Below the pieces are notes generated by a model that was given only the letters and a program-made list of their open reading frames with translations, was not told the DNA's origin and did no database searches. Position numbers and translations under genes: made by a program. Shown piece after piece: positions 35,738-45,659 of a DNA stretch of 64,000 bases (positions are counted from its first letter, which is position 1; each line of letters starts with the position of its first letter). This DNA comes from Leifsonia sp. EB41 (GTDB taxonomy: Bacteria > Actinomycetota > Actinomycetes > Actinomycetales > Microbacteriaceae). The stretch covers positions 1,674,001-1,738,000 of the forward strand of contig NZ_JBGCCJ010000001.1 of assembly GCF_041262565.1 (NCBI RefSeq), given 5' to 3'.

Positions 35738-37084
35738 CTACTTCTTCGCCTGCGCGTCGGCCGTCTTGGCGGCCTCGTCGAGCGCCGCGGCCGGCTCGCC
35801 CTGGCCCTGCAGGACCTCCGAGATCGCCTTGCCGACCGCGACCGAGAGGGAGGCATAGCTCTGGGTGGTCGGGCGCGTCTCCTTCACGTTCTTCGAGTTG
35901 GCGACGAAGACGTCGTAACCGGGGTACTGCGCGGTCTGCTGCTCCACCGCGGTCGACGACGCCTCGGACGACCGCAGCGGGAGGTTGCCCTGCGCCACGT
36001 TGAAGCGCTCGTCCTGCGCTGCGGAGGTCAGCCACTGCGCGAACTGGGTGGCCCAGTAGGCGCGGTTCTTGTCGTGGTGGTCGAACAGCGCCCAGATGTC
36101 CGGGCCCGAGACGGTCTGGTGGTCGCCCTTCGTGCCCGGGAGCTGGACGACGCCGTACTTCGTGCCTCCGGTCTTCAGGTCGGAGAGCTCCCACGGGCCG
36201 GAGGTGATCATCCCGATGCGGTTGCTGACGAACAGCTGGCCGAACTTCTCATCGGTCTGGTCGAGGTAGACGCTCTTGTCGTCGACGGCCATCGATCGCA
36301 GGAAGGTCAGGGCGTCGTCGCCCGCGGTCGAGTGGAACGCCGCTGTGCCGTCGCTGTTGAGGATGGAGCCGCCGTTCTGCCAGAGGTGCGGCCAGAACTG
36401 CCAGGTGGTCTCCTCGCTGCCCGACACCGAGTAGCCGTAGCCGTAGATGTGGTTCGCGGTGTCCGTGAGCTTCTTCGCTGCGGCCCGGAAGTCGTCCCAG
36501 GTCCAGTCGGCGGTCGGGTAGGCGAGCCCGGCCTTGTCGAACAGGGTCTTGTTGTAGATGAGGCCGATGTTGTCCACGACCGCCGGGAAGCCGATGATCT
36601 TCGACCCGGACGGCTGAGCGGTGCCGCGTGCGGCGGCCGTGAACTCGTCCCAGTTCACACCCGGCTTCTTCACATCGGCGGAGATGTCGAGCGTGCGGCC
36701 CGACGCCTCCAGCTGTCCGGCCCAGGACCCGAACGCGTACGACATGTCGGGGTACTGGTTGCCGGCGAATCCGGCGGAGAGCTTCTGCAGGAGGCCGTCG
36801 GTGGAGGATGCGCCCGGCGACAGGTCGATGGTGACGTTGGGGTGCGCCTTCTCGAACTCCTTCGCGAGCCCTTCGATCGTCTTCTCCGCGGCGTCGGCCT
36901 GCCCCGACCAGACCTGGATGGTGACCTTGGCGGACGGGTCCAGGGTGGTCGCGCCCTGGGTGCCGCTGCAGCCGGCCAGCGCGACGAGCGCCGCGGCGGC
37001 GGTGAGGGCGACGGCGGTGCGGACGGCGGCGTTACGGGCGTGGGCGGGGCGGTGCGGGTGCTTTCCAAATCGAGGCAGCATCAT
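35738..37084 (-). CDS. Sugar ABC transporter substrate-binding lipoprotein
   Basis: A 448-aa family-1 extracellular solute-binding protein. A signal peptide with lipobox LVALAGC (Cys ~39) anchors it to the membrane. The mature part begins KVTIQVWSGQADAAEKTIEGL and includes WTWDDFRAAAKKLTDT and GPWELSDL, both usual for sugar binders. ATG 37084 has GAGAGGA 6 nt upstream. It delivers a sugar to the two permeases downstream. Ligand unknown; the flanking SIS and GH4/GH3 enzymes point to an oligosaccharide or amino sugar. Confidence 0.92.
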   Translation of the reverse strand: MMLPRFGKHPHRPAHARNAAVRTAVALTAAAALVALAGCSGTQGATTLDPSAKVTIQVWSGQADAAEKTIEGLAKEFEKAHPNVTIDLSPGASSTDGLLQKLSAGFAGNQYPDMSYAFGSWAGQLEASGRTLDISADVKKPGVNWDEFTAAARGTAQPSGSKIIGFPAVVDNIGLIYNKTLFDKAGLAYPTADWTWDDFRAAAKKLTDTANHIYGYGYSVSGSEETTWQFWPHLWQNGGSILNSDGTAAFHSTAGDDALTFLRSMAVDDKSVYLDQTDEKFGQLFVSNRIGMITSGPWELSDLKTGGTKYGVVQLPGTKGDHQTVSGPDIWALFDHHDKNRAYWATQFAQWLTSAAQDERFNVAQGNLPLRSSEASSTAVEQQTAQYPGYDVFVANSKNVKETRPTTQSYASLSVAVGKAISEVLQGQGEPAAALDEAAKTADAQAKK

Positions 37085-37115
37085 CGGTTCCTCTCGGGTT
37101 CTCTTCGGTCGCTGC

Positions 37116-38015
37116 TCAGCCGAGCACGATCGAGCGGGTCAGGTGTCGGGGTGAGTCGGGGTCGAGCCCGCGTCGTTCGGCGATCGCGACGGCCAGCCGT
37201 TGTGCGTTCGCCAGCTCGACGAGCGGGTCGGAGGTGCTGATCCGGACGGTCGCGCCTGTGCGCTCGATGTCCTCGACGAGGCTCGGCTCGCTGCGGCCGA
37301 TGAGCCAGACCAGGGAGCGGTCGTCGGCGACGGCGAGCGGGCCGTGACGGTAGTCGAGGAGCGGGTACGACTCCGCCCACGCCTGCGCGGCCTCCCGGAT
37401 CTTGAGTGCGGCCTCCTGGGCGAGCCCGTAGGTCCAGCCGCTGCCGAGGTAGACAAAGTGCTCGAGAGCCGTCGTGTCGATGCCGAGCGGGCGGGCGAGC
37501 GCTGCGTCGGCCTCGTCGGGGAGGCTGCTGACGTCCTCCCCGAACGCGGAGCGCGCCAGCACGAGGAACGTGGTCGGGAACCGGGTCTGGACGACGGACT
37601 CCTCATCGGCGAAGTCCAGCAGCAGCACGTCGTCGGCGCGCTCAGCGACGGGTGAGTCGGCGACCCCGGTCACGGCGATCGTGCGCACGCCCTCCGGGAG
37701 GCCGTCCATCGCCTCGATCGCCTCGGTGGTGGTTCCCGACCGGCTCAGGATCACGACGGCGTCGTAGTCGCGCCACGGCCAGGGCTCCGACGCGTACGCC
37801 GCGTCGGTGATCCCGAACCCCGACTGCTCGCGCAGCGCCGCGAACGACTCGGCGACGAAGGCGGAGGTGCCGCAGCCGAGCACGAGCACGCGCGCTCCGG
37901 GGAGGGTCAGGAGCTCTCGGGCCCTGTCGGCGTGCCATTCGAGGGCTTCGCGCCAGACGGCGGGCTGGCTGGCGATCTCACGGGAGGTCAGGGTCTCGCG
38001 GGGGGTCGGTGTCAC
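37116..38015 (-). CDS. SIS-domain sugar-phosphate isomerase/deaminase (AgaS/GlmS-like)
   Basis: A 299-aa protein with two SIS domains: VLVLGCGTSAFVAESFAAL and ILSRSGTTTEAIEAMDGLP in the first, YLGSGWTYGLAQEAALKIREA and YPLLDYRHGPLAV in the second. The LKIREA-Q...E..HGP pattern is that of GlmS isomerase domains and AgaS. It would isomerise or deaminate an amino-sugar phosphate. GTG 38015 follows AGGAG; a longer form starting ATG 38075 is possible. Gap to the binding-protein gene is 31 bp. Confidence 0.85.
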   Translation of the reverse strand: MTPTPRETLTSREIASQPAVWREALEWHADRARELLTLPGARVLVLGCGTSAFVAESFAALREQSGFGITDAAYASEPWPWRDYDAVVILSRSGTTTEAIEAMDGLPEGVRTIAVTGVADSPVAERADDVLLLDFADEESVVQTRFPTTFLVLARSAFGEDVSSLPDEADAALARPLGIDTTALEHFVYLGSGWTYGLAQEAALKIREAAQAWAESYPLLDYRHGPLAVADDRSLVWLIGRSEPSLVEDIERTGATVRISTSDPLVELANAQRLAVAIAERRGLDPDSPRHLTRSIVLG

Positions 38016-38086
38016 GGGGTACTCCTGGTCGGGTCTCGCGGGACGAGCAGCATCGCTCGTCGCGCTGGGATTCATCTTTGGTTGCC

Positions 38087-38125
38087 AGTGAGCGTTTGAC
38101 AACGAGATTGCTCGAATCGCTCACT
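38087..38125. promoter_or_regulatory. AGTGAGCG / CGCTCACT inverted repeat upstream of the SIS gene
   Basis: A perfect 8-bp inverted repeat (38087-38094 and 38118-38125) in the 125-bp gap between GH4 and SIS genes. The words TGAGCG, GCTCA and TGATCG recur in the divergent GH4/deoR region (39515-39550), suggesting the same DeoR-type regulator binds both. Confidence 0.5.
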
Positions 38126-38140
38126 CGGATTGATCGTTCT

Positions 38141-39469
38141 TTACAGATTCCTAGAAAACGTGTCTGCCGTCAGCGTGCCGCCGAGGGCGACGGGCAGGCG
38201 GGAGGCATGGCGTGCGGTGAGCTCGTCGCAGAGCGCCCAGAGCTGCTCGGGCGTCAGCGACGAGCTCGCGTTCGGATCGGCCAGCACGGCGCGGCGGACG
38301 AGCGCGGGGTCGCCCGTTCGAGCGGCTTCCACGGCGAGCTCGGCGACCGAGAGATAGCTGCGGTTCAGCGCGGCGCCCTGGCTGGGGATGTCGCCGAAGG
38401 GAAGCGGGTGCACGCCGTCGGCGTCGACGCGGCTCGGCACCTCGACGATGGCGCCCTCCGGCAGGTTGCCGATCAGTCCCCGATTGACGACGTTGGCGTG
38501 GATGACGCGCTCGGTGCCGGTGAGGATCGAATGGATGACCTGCGGCGCGTACTCGGCCGCGCCCTCCTCGAGTTCCAGGGGCTCGCCCGCGGCGAGCGCG
38601 GCCTTCGCGTGCTCGAACTCGGCGACGTTCTCCTCCGAGATCCCGAGATACTCCAGCGGTCGCAGTCGGAACCGTTCGATCTGCTCGGGCGAGCGGAGGA
38701 ACCAGGAGAGGTACTCGGAGGAGTGCTCGCTGGTCTCCGTCGGGAAGAAGCCGATCCGCTCGAAGATCTCGACGCGCACCCGGCGGCGCAGCTCGGGGTC
38801 GCGCTCGATCGCCTCCCGCAGCAGCGGGTAGAGGTCTTCGCCGTCGCGGGACCACTCGACGAGCCAGGCCTGGTGGTTGACCCCGGCCGCCCGGTAGTGG
38901 GTGCCCTCCAGGGGGACGCCGATGAGCGCGCAGAGGTCGTGCACCGTCCAGTACACGCTGTGGCAGAGGCCGACGGTCTTGATGGAGGGTGCGACGACCG
39001 ACATCCACCAGACGTTCATCGCCATCGGGTTGGTGTAGTTGAGGAACCAGGCGTCCGGGCAGAGGTCGAGCATGTCCGCGGCGATCCCGGAGAGCACGGG
39101 GAAGGTGCGCAGCCCGCGGAAGACCCCGCCGACACCTGTCGTGTCGCCGATCGTCTGGAGCAGCCCGGCGGCGGCAGGCACCTCCAGGTCGATGCGGGTG
39201 GCGTCGATCCCGCCGACCTGGATCATGTTGATGACGAAGTCGGCGCCGGCGAGCGCCTCGCGGCGATCGAGGGTGGCGACGACGTCGGCCGTCCTCCCGA
39301 ACCGCGCCGCCACCTGTTCGGCGGTGCCGCTCGCCACGGCGAGGCGTTCGGCGTCGATGTCGTGGAGCACGATGCGGAGGGTCGGGAGGTCGTCGAAGCG
39401 GAAGAGGTCGGCGAGCAGCTGGCGGGTGAAGACGACGCTGCCCGCACCGAGGAAGACAATCTGTGGCAT
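38141..39469 (-). CDS. Glycoside hydrolase family 4 (alpha-galactosidase/6-phospho-glycosidase type)
   Basis: A 442-aa NAD- and metal-dependent glycosidase. IVFLGAGSVVFTRQLLADL is the NAD-binding start, NYTNPMAMN is the conserved GH4 segment, the metal-binding Cys lies in GLCHSVYW and the His in GVNHQAWL. GH4 enzymes cleave by transient oxidation at C3. The CHS rather than CN-type Cys motif resembles the MelA alpha-galactosidase group, but substrate remains open. Cytoplasmic. It starts the minus-strand operon, divergent from deoR. Confidence 0.9.
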   Translation of the reverse strand: MPQIVFLGAGSVVFTRQLLADLFRFDDLPTLRIVLHDIDAERLAVASGTAEQVAARFGRTADVVATLDRREALAGADFVINMIQVGGIDATRIDLEVPAAAGLLQTIGDTTGVGGVFRGLRTFPVLSGIAADMLDLCPDAWFLNYTNPMAMNVWWMSVVAPSIKTVGLCHSVYWTVHDLCALIGVPLEGTHYRAAGVNHQAWLVEWSRDGEDLYPLLREAIERDPELRRRVRVEIFERIGFFPTETSEHSSEYLSWFLRSPEQIERFRLRPLEYLGISEENVAEFEHAKAALAAGEPLELEEGAAEYAPQVIHSILTGTERVIHANVVNRGLIGNLPEGAIVEVPSRVDADGVHPLPFGDIPSQGAALNRSYLSVAELAVEAARTGDPALVRRAVLADPNASSSLTPEQLWALCDELTARHASRLPVALGGTLTADTFSRNL

Positions 39470-39583
39470 GGGCCGATTTTGCGATAGCGTGTTCGTTCTG
39501 TGCAAGAAACTGAGCGAATTACCGCTAAAGTGCTCATCAGTACTGATCGCATTGCCCACGAACCGCTGGAAAGGACACCCGCG
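39470..39583. promoter_or_regulatory. Divergent GH4 / deoR control region
   Basis: A 114-bp AT-richer region holding TGAGCGAATTACCGCTAAAG and GCTCATCAGTACTGATCG (ATCAGTACTGAT is itself a perfect 12-bp palindrome at 39536-39547). Similar words occur upstream of the SIS gene. It likely contains both promoters and the DeoR operators. Confidence 0.5.
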
Positions 39584-40396
39584 ATGGTCGCTCCGTCCGC
39601 CGAATCCGTGATCGCCCGCGTCAGCTCCGGCCGCCGCGCCCGGCGCATGCTCCAGATTCTCGAGCTCGTGTCGGAGCGCGGATCGATCAGTCTCTCCGAG
39701 CTCGCCGACACGCTGGGCATCTCCGCGCCGACCGCCCGGCGCGACCTCGCCGACCTGGCAGACCAGCAACTGCTCCTGCGCACGCACGGCGGCGCGACCG
39801 TTCTGGAACGCGGTCAGGAGCTCCCGGTGGCCTTGCGGGACACCCGGTTCCAGGAGGCCAAACGCGCCATCGCGAAGACCATGGTCGCGCGCCTCCCCTC
39901 GGAACGGCACGTCGTCGCGCTCAGCGGCGGCACGACCACCGCGAGTGTCGCCCGCGCGCTGGCGAACCATCGCGATATCGCGGTCGTCACCAACTCGCTG
40001 ACGATCGCCAACCTCCTCTCGGGCTTCGCCGGCGTCCGCGTCGTGATGACCGGCGGCTTCCTGCGCCCGCAATCGCTCGAACTGGTCGGTGCGATCGCCG
40101 AGAACACGTTCAGCGCGGTCAACGTCGGCACGGCGATCCTGGGCGCCGACGGGATCAGCGTCTCGTCGGGAGTCACCACCTACGACGAGACCGAGGCGCG
40201 CACCAATCGTGCGATGGTGGCGAAGGCCCAGCGCACCGTCGTCGTCGCCGACGGCTCCAAGATCGGCAACGTCGCCCTCGCCCCGATCGCCGACCTCCAG
40301 CAGGTCGCGCTGATCATCACCGACAGCTCGGCCGACCCGGAGGAGCTGGGCCGGCTGCGGGCCGCAGGCGTGGAGGTCGTGGTCGCCGACGCGTGA
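39584..40396 (+). CDS. DeoR-family transcriptional regulator
   Basis: A 270-aa repressor. The N-terminal HTH contains ISLSELADTLGISAPTARRDL (residues ~32-52); the C-terminal DeoR sensor domain carries ALSGGTTTASVARAL, VTNSLTIANLL and VVVADGSKIGNVALAP, which bind sugar phosphates. ATG 39584 follows GGAAAGGA; the ORF is open to GTG 39500, which would lie in the operator region. It is divergent from GH4 and presumably controls the GH4-SIS-ABC-GH3 operon in response to a phosphorylated sugar. Confidence 0.92.
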   Translation: MVAPSAESVIARVSSGRRARRMLQILELVSERGSISLSELADTLGISAPTARRDLADLADQQLLLRTHGGATVLERGQELPVALRDTRFQEAKRAIAKTMVARLPSERHVVALSGGTTTASVARALANHRDIAVVTNSLTIANLLSGFAGVRVVMTGGFLRPQSLELVGAIAENTFSAVNVGTAILGADGISVSSGVTTYDETEARTNRAMVAKAQRTVVVADGSKIGNVALAPIADLQQVALIITDSSADPEELGRLRAAGVEVVVADA

Positions 40397-40453
40397 GGTG
40401 ACCGACGCGTGAGGTGACCGCGCGTGAGGCGACCTTCGGCGAGGTGACCTTCG
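40391..40453 (+). repeat. Degenerate tandem repeat at the deoR stop codon
   Basis: Four units of 15-17 bp led by GCGTGAGGTGACC (40391, 40407, 40422, 40439) run from the stop codon into the gap before recQ. The first TGA is the deoR stop. Origin by slippage is likely; function unknown. Confidence 0.7.
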
Positions 40454-40472
40454 GTGTGCGCGTCCCGCGGGC

Positions 40473-42485
40473 TCAGGCGCCCGCCACGACCTCCAGCAGC
40501 GCCTCCCCGTACGTCTCCTTCTTCTTCGCGCCGATGCCGCTGATGCCGTCCAGGTCGGCGAGCGTCGCGGGCCGGGCGGACGCGACCGCGCGCAGCGTCG
40601 CGTCGCCGAACACGATGTAGGCGGGGACGCCCTGAGTCTTCGCCTCGCTCGCGCGCCAGGCGCGCAGCGCCTCGAAGAGGCCGGCGTCGGCCGGGGCCAG
40701 GTCGGAGGGCGCCGCCGACCGGCCGCCGCGGGAGGAGCGGGCCGGGCGTTCGGGTTCGCGGCGGAGCACGACCTCCCGGCCGCCGGACAGCACCTCGGCG
40801 CTCGCCGGGGTCAGCGCGAGGACGCCGTACTCCCCCTCCGGCTTGAGCAGCTCCTGGGCGATGAGCTGGCGCACGACGCCGCGCCACTGGCTCTCGCCGA
40901 GGTCGTCGCCGATCCCCCAGGTGGCCAGCCCGTCGTGGCCGTACTGGTCGACGCGCGGGGTGCGCTTGGCGCGCAGGATGTCGATGAGGTGGCCAGCGCC
41001 GAAGCGCTGGTTGCGCTCGCGCTGCAGCCGCACGACCGTCGAGAGCAGCTTCTGGGCCGGCACGGTGCCGTCCCAGGTCTCGGGCGGGGTGAGGCAGGTG
41101 TCGCAGTTGCCGCAGGGCGTCGCGCGCTGGCCGAAGTAGTTCAGCAGGTTCACTCGGCGGCACTGCACCGTCTCGCAGAGCGCGAGCATCGCATCCAGGT
41201 GCTGAGTGAGCCGGCGGCGGTGGGCGAGGTCGCCGGGGGAGTCGTCGATCATGCGGCGCTGCTGCACGACGTCCTGCAGCCCGTACGCGAGCCAGGTGGT
41301 CGACGGCAGGCCGTCGCGCCCCGCGCGGCCGGTCTCCTGGTAGTAGCCCTCGACGGACTTCGGGAGGTCGATGTGGGCGACGAACCGCACGTCCGGCTTG
41401 TCGATGCCCATTCCGAACGCGATGGTCGCGACGACGATCACGCCGTCCTCGCGCAGGAACCGCGACTGGGTGCGCGCCCGCGTCTGGGCGTCGAGCCCGG
41501 CGTGATACGGGAGGGCGGTGAGACCGCGGCCGGCCAGGAACTCGGCGGTGCGCTCCACGGAGTTGCGGGACAGCGCGTAGACGATGCCCGCCTCGCCGGG
41601 GTGCTCGCTCGTGATGAAGTCGAGGAGCTGCTTGCGCACCTCGACCTTGGGGACGATGCGGTACTGGATGTTCGGCCGGTCGAAGTCGGCGACGAAGTGC
41701 TCCGCGCTGTCGAGCCGCAGGCGTTCGGTGAGCTCGCGGTGGGTCGCCTCGGTCGCGGTCGCGGTGAGGGCGATGCGCGGGACGCCGGGCCAGCGGTCCG
41801 CCAGCTCGGAGAGCGCCAGGTAGTCCGGACGGAAGTCGTGGCCCCACTGGGAGACGCAGTGCGCCTCGTCGATGGCGAACAGCGCGATACGGCCGCGCTC
41901 CAGGAAGCGCTTGGTCGCCTCGCTGGACAGCCGTTCGGGGGCGACGTAGAGGATGTCGAGCTCGCCCGCGAGGTAGGCGCGCTCGACCGCGGAACGCTGT
42001 CCGGAGTCCTGGGTCGAGTTGAGGAACGCGGCACGCACGCCGACGGCGGTCAGCGCGTCGACCTGATCCTGCATGAGCGCGATGAGCGGGGACACCACGA
42101 CGCCCGTGCCCTCGCGCACCAGCGAGGGGATCTGGTAGCAGAGCGACTTGCCGCCGCCGGTCGGCATGAGTACGACGGCGTCGCCGCCGGCGACCACCCG
42201 GTCGATGATCTCGGCCTGCTGCCCGCGGAAGGAGTCGTAGCCGAACACGGTGCGCAGGGCCTCGGCTGGCGAGGCGAAGCGGGCGGGCGTCGCCTGCGGG
42301 GTCCGCGGCGCGGCGGCGGACGGGCCACCGGACGACGCAGACGGCGCATCGGAGAACGGCGCGTCCGAGAACGGCACGTCCCCATACGGGTCGTCGCCGA
42401 AGTCGGGCAGCGGGGGCTCGGCGTCGAACGGCGGCTCGTCGAAGGGCGGCGCCTCCCGGTCGTCGGGCTCCCATGTGTTGCTCAT
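40473..42485 (-). CDS. recQ: ATP-dependent DNA helicase RecQ
   Basis: A 670-aa helicase. Motif 0 ([12 protein letters not shown]), Walker [18 protein letters not shown] box in [24 protein letters not shown] and the C-terminal helicase motif ETGRAGRDG are all present. The zinc-binding region [11 protein letters not shown]...CGNCDTC follows, then a winged helix and an HRDC domain at the end ([13 protein letters not shown]...). It unwinds DNA 3' to 5' in recombination repair. ATG 42485 follows GAGGG; the first ~60 residues are an acidic, Pro-rich extension. Confidence 0.96.
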   Translation of the reverse strand: MSNTWEPDDREAPPFDEPPFDAEPPLPDFGDDPYGDVPFSDAPFSDAPSASSGGPSAAAPRTPQATPARFASPAEALRTVFGYDSFRGQQAEIIDRVVAGGDAVVLMPTGGGKSLCYQIPSLVREGTGVVVSPLIALMQDQVDALTAVGVRAAFLNSTQDSGQRSAVERAYLAGELDILYVAPERLSSEATKRFLERGRIALFAIDEAHCVSQWGHDFRPDYLALSELADRWPGVPRIALTATATEATHRELTERLRLDSAEHFVADFDRPNIQYRIVPKVEVRKQLLDFITSEHPGEAGIVYALSRNSVERTAEFLAGRGLTALPYHAGLDAQTRARTQSRFLREDGVIVVATIAFGMGIDKPDVRFVAHIDLPKSVEGYYQETGRAGRDGLPSTTWLAYGLQDVVQQRRMIDDSPGDLAHRRRLTQHLDAMLALCETVQCRRVNLLNYFGQRATPCGNCDTCLTPPETWDGTVPAQKLLSTVVRLQRERNQRFGAGHLIDILRAKRTPRVDQYGHDGLATWGIGDDLGESQWRGVVRQLIAQELLKPEGEYGVLALTPASAEVLSGGREVVLRREPERPARSSRGGRSAAPSDLAPADAGLFEALRAWRASEAKTQGVPAYIVFGDATLRAVASARPATLADLDGISGIGAKKKETYGEALLEVVAGA

Positions 42486-42670
42486 CCCTCGATCGTAACG
42501 ACCGCCGCCGACCGCGAGTCCCGCGAGGCGAATCTGTGGAGAACTCACCCCGGCAGCGCGCCCGTGGAGGACGAACCTGCCCGCAGAAGCGCCCTCCGCT
42601 ACGATCGGCCCATGCGGACGCACCCCCGACACGGCACCGCGTCCCTCCCCCACCCGGCGACGGCGGCCTG

Positions 42671-43516
42671 ATGCCGGCCGCGATCCTCGGCCTGCTCAGC
42701 GCTCTCGTCTACGGTTCGGCCGACTTCGTCGGCGGCGTCGCCGCGCGCGCGATCGGCCCGCTGCGCACCACCGCCCTCGGCGCGGTCGGCGGCCTCGCGC
42801 TCCTCCTCGCCGCCCTGCCGTTCGTCGGCGGCGTCTGGTCGGCCGCCGCCCTCGGCTGGGGCGCGGCCTCCGGCGTCGTCGGCGCCGCCGCGGTCGCCCT
42901 GCTCTACGCGTGCCTGGCGATCGGGCCGATGAGCATCCTGTCGCCGCTGACCGCGCTGGTGTCCGCGGTCGTGCCGATGGTGTGGGGCCTCGCCGGCGGC
43001 GACCGGTTCGCCCCGATCGGCTACGTCGCGCTCGGCCTCGCTCTGGTCGCGGTCGTGCTGGTCGGCTTCGTCCCGGAGCGCGGCGCCGTGCGTCCGAGCG
43101 GCCGCGCGCTCGGGATGGCCCTCGCCGCAGGCGCGCTGATCGGCGTGTTCCTCATCATGCTCAACCAGACCCCCGCCGACTCGGGGCTCGTCCCGCTGGT
43201 CGCCAACCGCACGGTCAATGCGGCGATCATGTGGACGATCGTCGGCATCCTGGCCGTGCGCGGCGCCACCCGGCGGCTCACCCGGCGCGGCGTGCTGCTC
43301 GCGCTCGGCTCCGGTCTGCTGGACGCCTCCGCGAACGTGCTCATCCTGCTCGGCCTGCGGGCGGGCGACCTGACGACGATGTCCGTTCTCGTGGCCCTCT
43401 ACCCGGCCGGCACGATCGTGCTCGCGGCCCTCGTGCTGCGCGAGCGGATCGCGCCCGTGCAGTGGGTCGGGCTGGTCCTCGCTGTCACCGCCGCGGGGAT
43501 GCTCGCCGTCGCCTGA
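42671..43516 (+). CDS. EamA/DMT-superfamily transporter
   Basis: A 281-aa membrane protein with ten hydrophobic segments in two EamA halves (first from [13 protein letters not shown], second from [18 protein letters not shown]). Such proteins export metabolites. The start ATG 42671 is the first Met at the hydrophobic N-terminus; no strong ribosome binding site precedes it. Followed after 59 bp by the amino-acid permease. Substrate unknown. Confidence 0.82.
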   Translation: MPAAILGLLSALVYGSADFVGGVAARAIGPLRTTALGAVGGLALLLAALPFVGGVWSAAALGWGAASGVVGAAAVALLYACLAIGPMSILSPLTALVSAVVPMVWGLAGGDRFAPIGYVALGLALVAVVLVGFVPERGAVRPSGRALGMALAAGALIGVFLIMLNQTPADSGLVPLVANRTVNAAIMWTIVGILAVRGATRRLTRRGVLLALGSGLLDASANVLILLGLRAGDLTTMSVLVALYPAGTIVLAALVLRERIAPVQWVGLVLAVTAAGMLAVA

Positions 43517-43575
43517 GGCCTGGCGGCTCCGCGAGCACCAGGTACTGTGGGTCGCCGGACCACGGGAGGCCGCCG

Positions 43576-45129
43576 ATGACGCAGAACACACCGCACGACC
43601 CCGCAGACGAGCTGGAGAACCGTCGCGAGCACGTCGGCGACGTGTCCCAGGCGGTGCAGGACTTCTCCAGCGAGCAGGAGGGCTACCACAAGGCGCTGTC
43701 GGCGCGGCAGCTCCAGATGATCGCGATCGGCGGTGCCATCGGCACCGGCCTCTTCCTCGGCGCGGGAGGCCGGCTCCAGCAGGGCGGCCCGCTGCTCGTC
43801 CTCGTCTATGCGGTCTGCGGGTTCTTCGCGTTCCTGGTGCTGCGCGCGCTCGGCGAGCTGGTGCTGCACCGGCCGTCGTCCGGCTCCTTCGTCTCCTACG
43901 CGCGCGAGTTCTACGGCGAGAAGATGGCGTACGTCGCCGGCTGGATGTACTTCCTCAACTGGGCCATGACCGCGATCGTGGACTCCACCGCCGTCGCGCT
44001 CTATGTGAAGTACTGGCAGTTGTTCTCGTCCGTGCCGCAGTGGCTGCTCGCGCTGATCGCGCTGGTCGTCGTCGTGAGCCTCAACCTCATCTCGGTGAAG
44101 GTGTTCGGCGAGATGGAGTTCTGGTTCGCGATCATCAAGGTGGGCGCGCTTGTCGCCTTCCTCGTCGTCGGCATCATCGTGCTCTCCGCCGGCTGGCCCA
44201 CCGACCAGGGACCGACCGGACTCGCGATGCCCGCGCAGAACGGCTGGCTGCTCCCGCACGGCGTCGCCACGATCGGGATGGCGATCGTGCTCGTGCAGGG
44301 CGTCGTCTTCGCCTACGCGGGGGTGGAGCTGGTCGGCATCGCGGCCGGCGAGACCGAGAACCCGGAGAAGATCATGCCGCGCGCGATCAACAGCGTGGTC
44401 TTCCGCATCGCGGTCTTCTACTGCGGATCGGTGCTCCTCCTGGCGCTGCTGCTCCCGGCGAGCGTCTACAGCGCCAACGAGAGCCCGTTCGTCACATTCT
44501 TCAGCCACCTCGGCGGTCCGCAGCTCAGCGCGATCATCGGCTCGGTGATGAACTTCGTCGTGCTCACGGCCGCCCTGTCGAGCCTGAACGCCGGAATGTA
44601 TTCGACCGGCCGCATCCTGCACTCGATGGCACAGACCGGCGCGGCGCCCGCCTTCACCGCCCGGATGAACGCGCGCGGCGTGCCGTACGGCGGCATCCTG
44701 CTGACCGCGTCGATCGGCGTGCTCGGTGTCTTCCTCAACCTGATCGTGCCCGCGGAGGCGTTCAACATCGTGCTGAACGTGGCCGCCCTCGGCATCGTGA
44801 CGAGCTGGGCCATGATCGTCCTCTGCCAGATGCAGCTCCGGCGCTGGTCGCTGCAGGGCAAGCTGGCGCGGCCGTCGTTCCGCCTGTTCGGGGCGCCGTT
44901 CACCGCGTACCTGACGCTGGCGTTCCTGGCGTCGGTGATCGTGCTGATGGCCTTCGACTATCCGACCGGGACGTACACGGTCGCGTCGCTGGTGGTCATC
45001 ATCCCGCTGCTGATCCTGGGCTGGTACGCGCAGCGCTCGCGCATCCTCGCCATCGCGCAGGCCCGCGAGGGCTACACCGGCGCCCACCCCGTCGTCGCCG
45101 CCCGCCGCCCCCGCCGCCCGCGCCCCTGA
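43576..45129 (+). CDS. APC-family amino-acid permease (AnsP/CycA-like)
   Basis: A 517-aa transporter with 12 hydrophobic segments. The N-terminal signature [19 protein letters not shown] and the segment [21 protein letters not shown] are hallmarks of the AAT subfamily (asparagine, D-serine/alanine/glycine and GABA permeases). ATG 43576 follows GGGAGG. A 21-bp stem lies 10 bp after the stop. Exact substrate cannot be decided. Confidence 0.92.
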   Translation: MTQNTPHDPADELENRREHVGDVSQAVQDFSSEQEGYHKALSARQLQMIAIGGAIGTGLFLGAGGRLQQGGPLLVLVYAVCGFFAFLVLRALGELVLHRPSSGSFVSYAREFYGEKMAYVAGWMYFLNWAMTAIVDSTAVALYVKYWQLFSSVPQWLLALIALVVVVSLNLISVKVFGEMEFWFAIIKVGALVAFLVVGIIVLSAGWPTDQGPTGLAMPAQNGWLLPHGVATIGMAIVLVQGVVFAYAGVELVGIAAGETENPEKIMPRAINSVVFRIAVFYCGSVLLLALLLPASVYSANESPFVTFFSHLGGPQLSAIIGSVMNFVVLTAALSSLNAGMYSTGRILHSMAQTGAAPAFTARMNARGVPYGGILLTASIGVLGVFLNLIVPAEAFNIVLNVAALGIVTSWAMIVLCQMQLRRWSLQGKLARPSFRLFGAPFTAYLTLAFLASVIVLMAFDYPTGTYTVASLVVIIPLLILGWYAQRSRILAIAQAREGYTGAHPVVAARRPRRPRP

Positions 45130-45138
45130 TCGCGAAAC

Positions 45139-45184
45139 GTGAGTAATCGCGGAAATCCCACCCGGGATTTCCGCGATTACTCAC
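45139..45184. terminator. Bidirectional terminator with 21-bp perfect stem
   Basis: The arms 45139-45159 and 45164-45184 (GTGAGTAATCGCG... / ...CGCGATTACTCAC) are perfectly complementary with a 4-nt ACCC loop. It lies between the convergent permease and MarR genes. Confidence 0.8.
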
Positions 45185-45197
45185 CTCTCGGCTGAGG

Positions 45198-45659
45198 TCA
45201 GGGGGTCGGGCGGGTGTGGGCGGCCTGCTCGAGGGCGGGGAGGGCGGCGCGGAGGGCGGCGACGTCCTCCGGTGCGAGCTCGGCGAGGATGGCGGCGACG
45301 GCCTGCGCGCGGTCGGAGCGCGCGGCGAGCAGGAGGTCGTTCCCGGCCTGCGTGCCCGACACGAAGAAGGACCGGCCGTCGGCCGGGTCCGGCGTGCGCT
45401 CGACGAGCCCGCGGGCCTCCAGGTCGGAGACCACGCGCGTGATCGTCGGCGCCGCCACGACCTCGATCGCGGCGATCTCGCTCGGCCGCAGCGGCCCGCG
45501 GCGCACGATCGTGGAGAGCGCCGAGAGCTGCCCGTGGCTGAGGCCTCCCGTGGCCGAGCGGATGCGGCGGTTCAGCCGGCCGACAGCCAGGGCCAGGCGG
45601 CCGGGGACATCGTCGTCACCGGTCGTCGGCCGTCCGGAATGCTCACGCTCGTCCTGCAC
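45198..45659 (-). CDS. MarR-family transcriptional regulator
   Basis: A 153-aa winged-helix regulator: LSHGQLSALSTIVRRGPLRPSEIA (first helices), VVAAPTITRVVSDLEARGLVERTPDPADGRSF (recognition helix and wing with the DxR motif). GTG 45659 follows GAGGAAG and overlaps the end of the MFS gene by 17 bp, so the two are translationally linked. It likely represses the MFS operon, possibly through the TTATAT/ATATAA palindrome upstream of it. Confidence 0.88.
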   Translation of the reverse strand: MQDEREHSGRPTTGDDDVPGRLALAVGRLNRRIRSATGGLSHGQLSALSTIVRRGPLRPSEIAAIEVVAAPTITRVVSDLEARGLVERTPDPADGRSFFVSGTQAGNDLLLAARSDRAQAVAAILAELAPEDVAALRAALPALEQAAHTRPTP

